From positions 1 to 6,646 of the forward strand of contig JBLHHI010000154.1 in assembly GCA_047614125.1 (NCBI GenBank): a stretch of DNA of 6,646 bases, written 5' to 3'. The stretch is from JBLHHI01 sp047614125. Its GTDB lineage: Bacteria > Bacteroidota > Bacteroidia > NS11-12g > UBA9320. The position numbers were made by a program, and so were the translations under genes. This document shows positions 5,997 to 6,646 of this stretch, piece after piece. Each line of letters begins with the position of its first letter. Position 1 is the first letter of the stretch. Below the pieces are notes generated by a model, which worked only from the letters and a program-made list of their open reading frames with translations, had not been told where the DNA came from and ran no database searches.

Positions 5997-6646
5997 ATGA
6001 ATATACAAATGGTTGACCTACACGGCCAGTATGTTAAAATTAAGGCCGAAATAGATTCTGCAATGCAAAATGTGCTCGATTCGAGCTACTTCATTAATGG
6101 AGAACAAGTATCCATCTTTAAAGCCAATCTTGAAAAATATTTAGAAGTAAAACATGTAATTCCATGTGCCAATGGAACGGATGCATTGCAGGTTGCTCTC
6201 ATGGCGTTGAACCTTCCCGCAAATTCAGAAATTCTTGTTCCGTGTTTCACATATGTAGCAACTGCAGAGGTTATTGCCCTGCTCGGGCATCAACCAATTC
6301 TCGTTGATGTTGATCCGAATACTTTTAACATCGATTTAGACGATTTAAAGCAGAAGCTTACACCAAACTCTAAGGCCATTGTACCCGTGCATTTATTCGG
6401 TCAATGCGCTGACATGGAGCCTCTGATGAAAATTGCCAAAGAACATTCACTCTTTGTGATTGAAGATTCGGCTCAAGCCATTGGTGCCAAATACACTTCG
6501 GGCAATGGAAGCACATCTTCTGCTGGATGTATTGGTGATTTTGGAACGACTTCATTTTTTCCATCAAAAAACTTGGGATGTTATGGAGATGGAGGCGCAA
6601 TTTTTACCAACGATGATGATCTAGCGCAGAAGGCCCAGATGATATG
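5997..6646 (+). CDS. DegT/DnrJ/EryC1/StrS-family sugar aminotransferase, WbpE-like (3' end outside window)
   Basis: This is a PLP-dependent enzyme of nucleotide-sugar biosynthesis. The 216 visible residues are about 57% of the usual ~375. Motifs in order: CANGTDALQ (57-65) for cofactor phosphate contact, FTYVATAE (84-91), VDVDPNTFNID (103-113), PVHLFGQCADM (130-140), EDSAQAIGA (156-164) with D157 and Q160 at the PLP ring, and SFFPSKNLGCYGDGGA (186-201) with K191 as the Schiff-base lysine. The last motif and general match resemble WbpE, which aminates a UDP-3-keto-GlcNAc uronate in the pathway to 2,3-diamino-sugars of O-antigen. The exact substrate cannot be fixed by motif alone. The reading frame is intact from ATG 5997 to the window edge. 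It is transcribed divergently from the barrel-waaA pair, which fits an LPS or surface-glycan locus. Confidence 0.88.
   Translation, partial: MNIQMVDLHGQYVKIKAEIDSAMQNVLDSSYFINGEQVSIFKANLEKYLEVKHVIPCANGTDALQVALMALNLPANSEILVPCFTYVATAEVIALLGHQPILVDVDPNTFNIDLDDLKQKLTPNSKAIVPVHLFGQCADMEPLMKIAKEHSLFVIEDSAQAIGAKYTSGNGSTSSAGCIGDFGTTSFFPSKNLGCYGDGGAIFTNDDDLAQKAQMI

Noticed and set aside
6370..6600. Minus-strand open frame opposite the aminotransferase
   Set aside because: It is a shadow of the strongly conserved plus-strand PLP-enzyme frame and has no family features.

Overview
The window looks like a Bacteroidota (Flavobacteriia-like) chromosome. It is AT-rich, start codons lack clear Shine-Dalgarno sequences, and two intergenic sites match the phylum's sigma-factor promoter pattern (TTG, 21-bp spacer, TAnnTTTG). 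The protein families also fit, notably a beta-barrel protein beside a Kdo transferase. No source organism can be named from the sequence alone.

Layout: 1-170 is non-coding, with a short direct repeat and two palindromes. 171-971 (minus) is an IS1595/ISXO2-type transposase whose C-terminus is lost. About 991-2346 is a second insertion sequence of the IS4 family (plus), bounded by 14-bp imperfect inverted repeats. Its transposase is broken by two single-base -1 frameshifts. 2347-2566 is intergenic and contains a promoter-like site pointing back into the IS elements.

From 2567 on the window carries host envelope genes. A lysophospholipid acyltransferase-like gene with a C-terminal membrane region (plus, 2567-3901) converges on waaA/kdtA, the Kdo transferase (minus, 3898-5124); their stop codons overlap in one TTAA. 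Upstream of waaA, and 14 bp away on the same strand, is a secreted beta-barrel-like protein (5139-5912), so the two are probably co-transcribed. An 84-bp divergent promoter region separates this pair from a DegT-family sugar aminotransferase of the WbpE type (plus, 5997 to the window end, incomplete).

Taken together, the right two thirds is a cell-envelope locus: acyl-lipid synthesis, Kdo addition to lipid A, an outer-membrane protein and amino-sugar synthesis for surface polysaccharide. The left third is IS debris next to it. I see no CRISPR array, RNA gene, phage gene or convincing novel system. The points most worth checking are the paired frameshifts at similar GAAA-R-CCCC sites, the leader hairpins of the IS4 element, the orphan promoter, and altered motif residues in WaaA.
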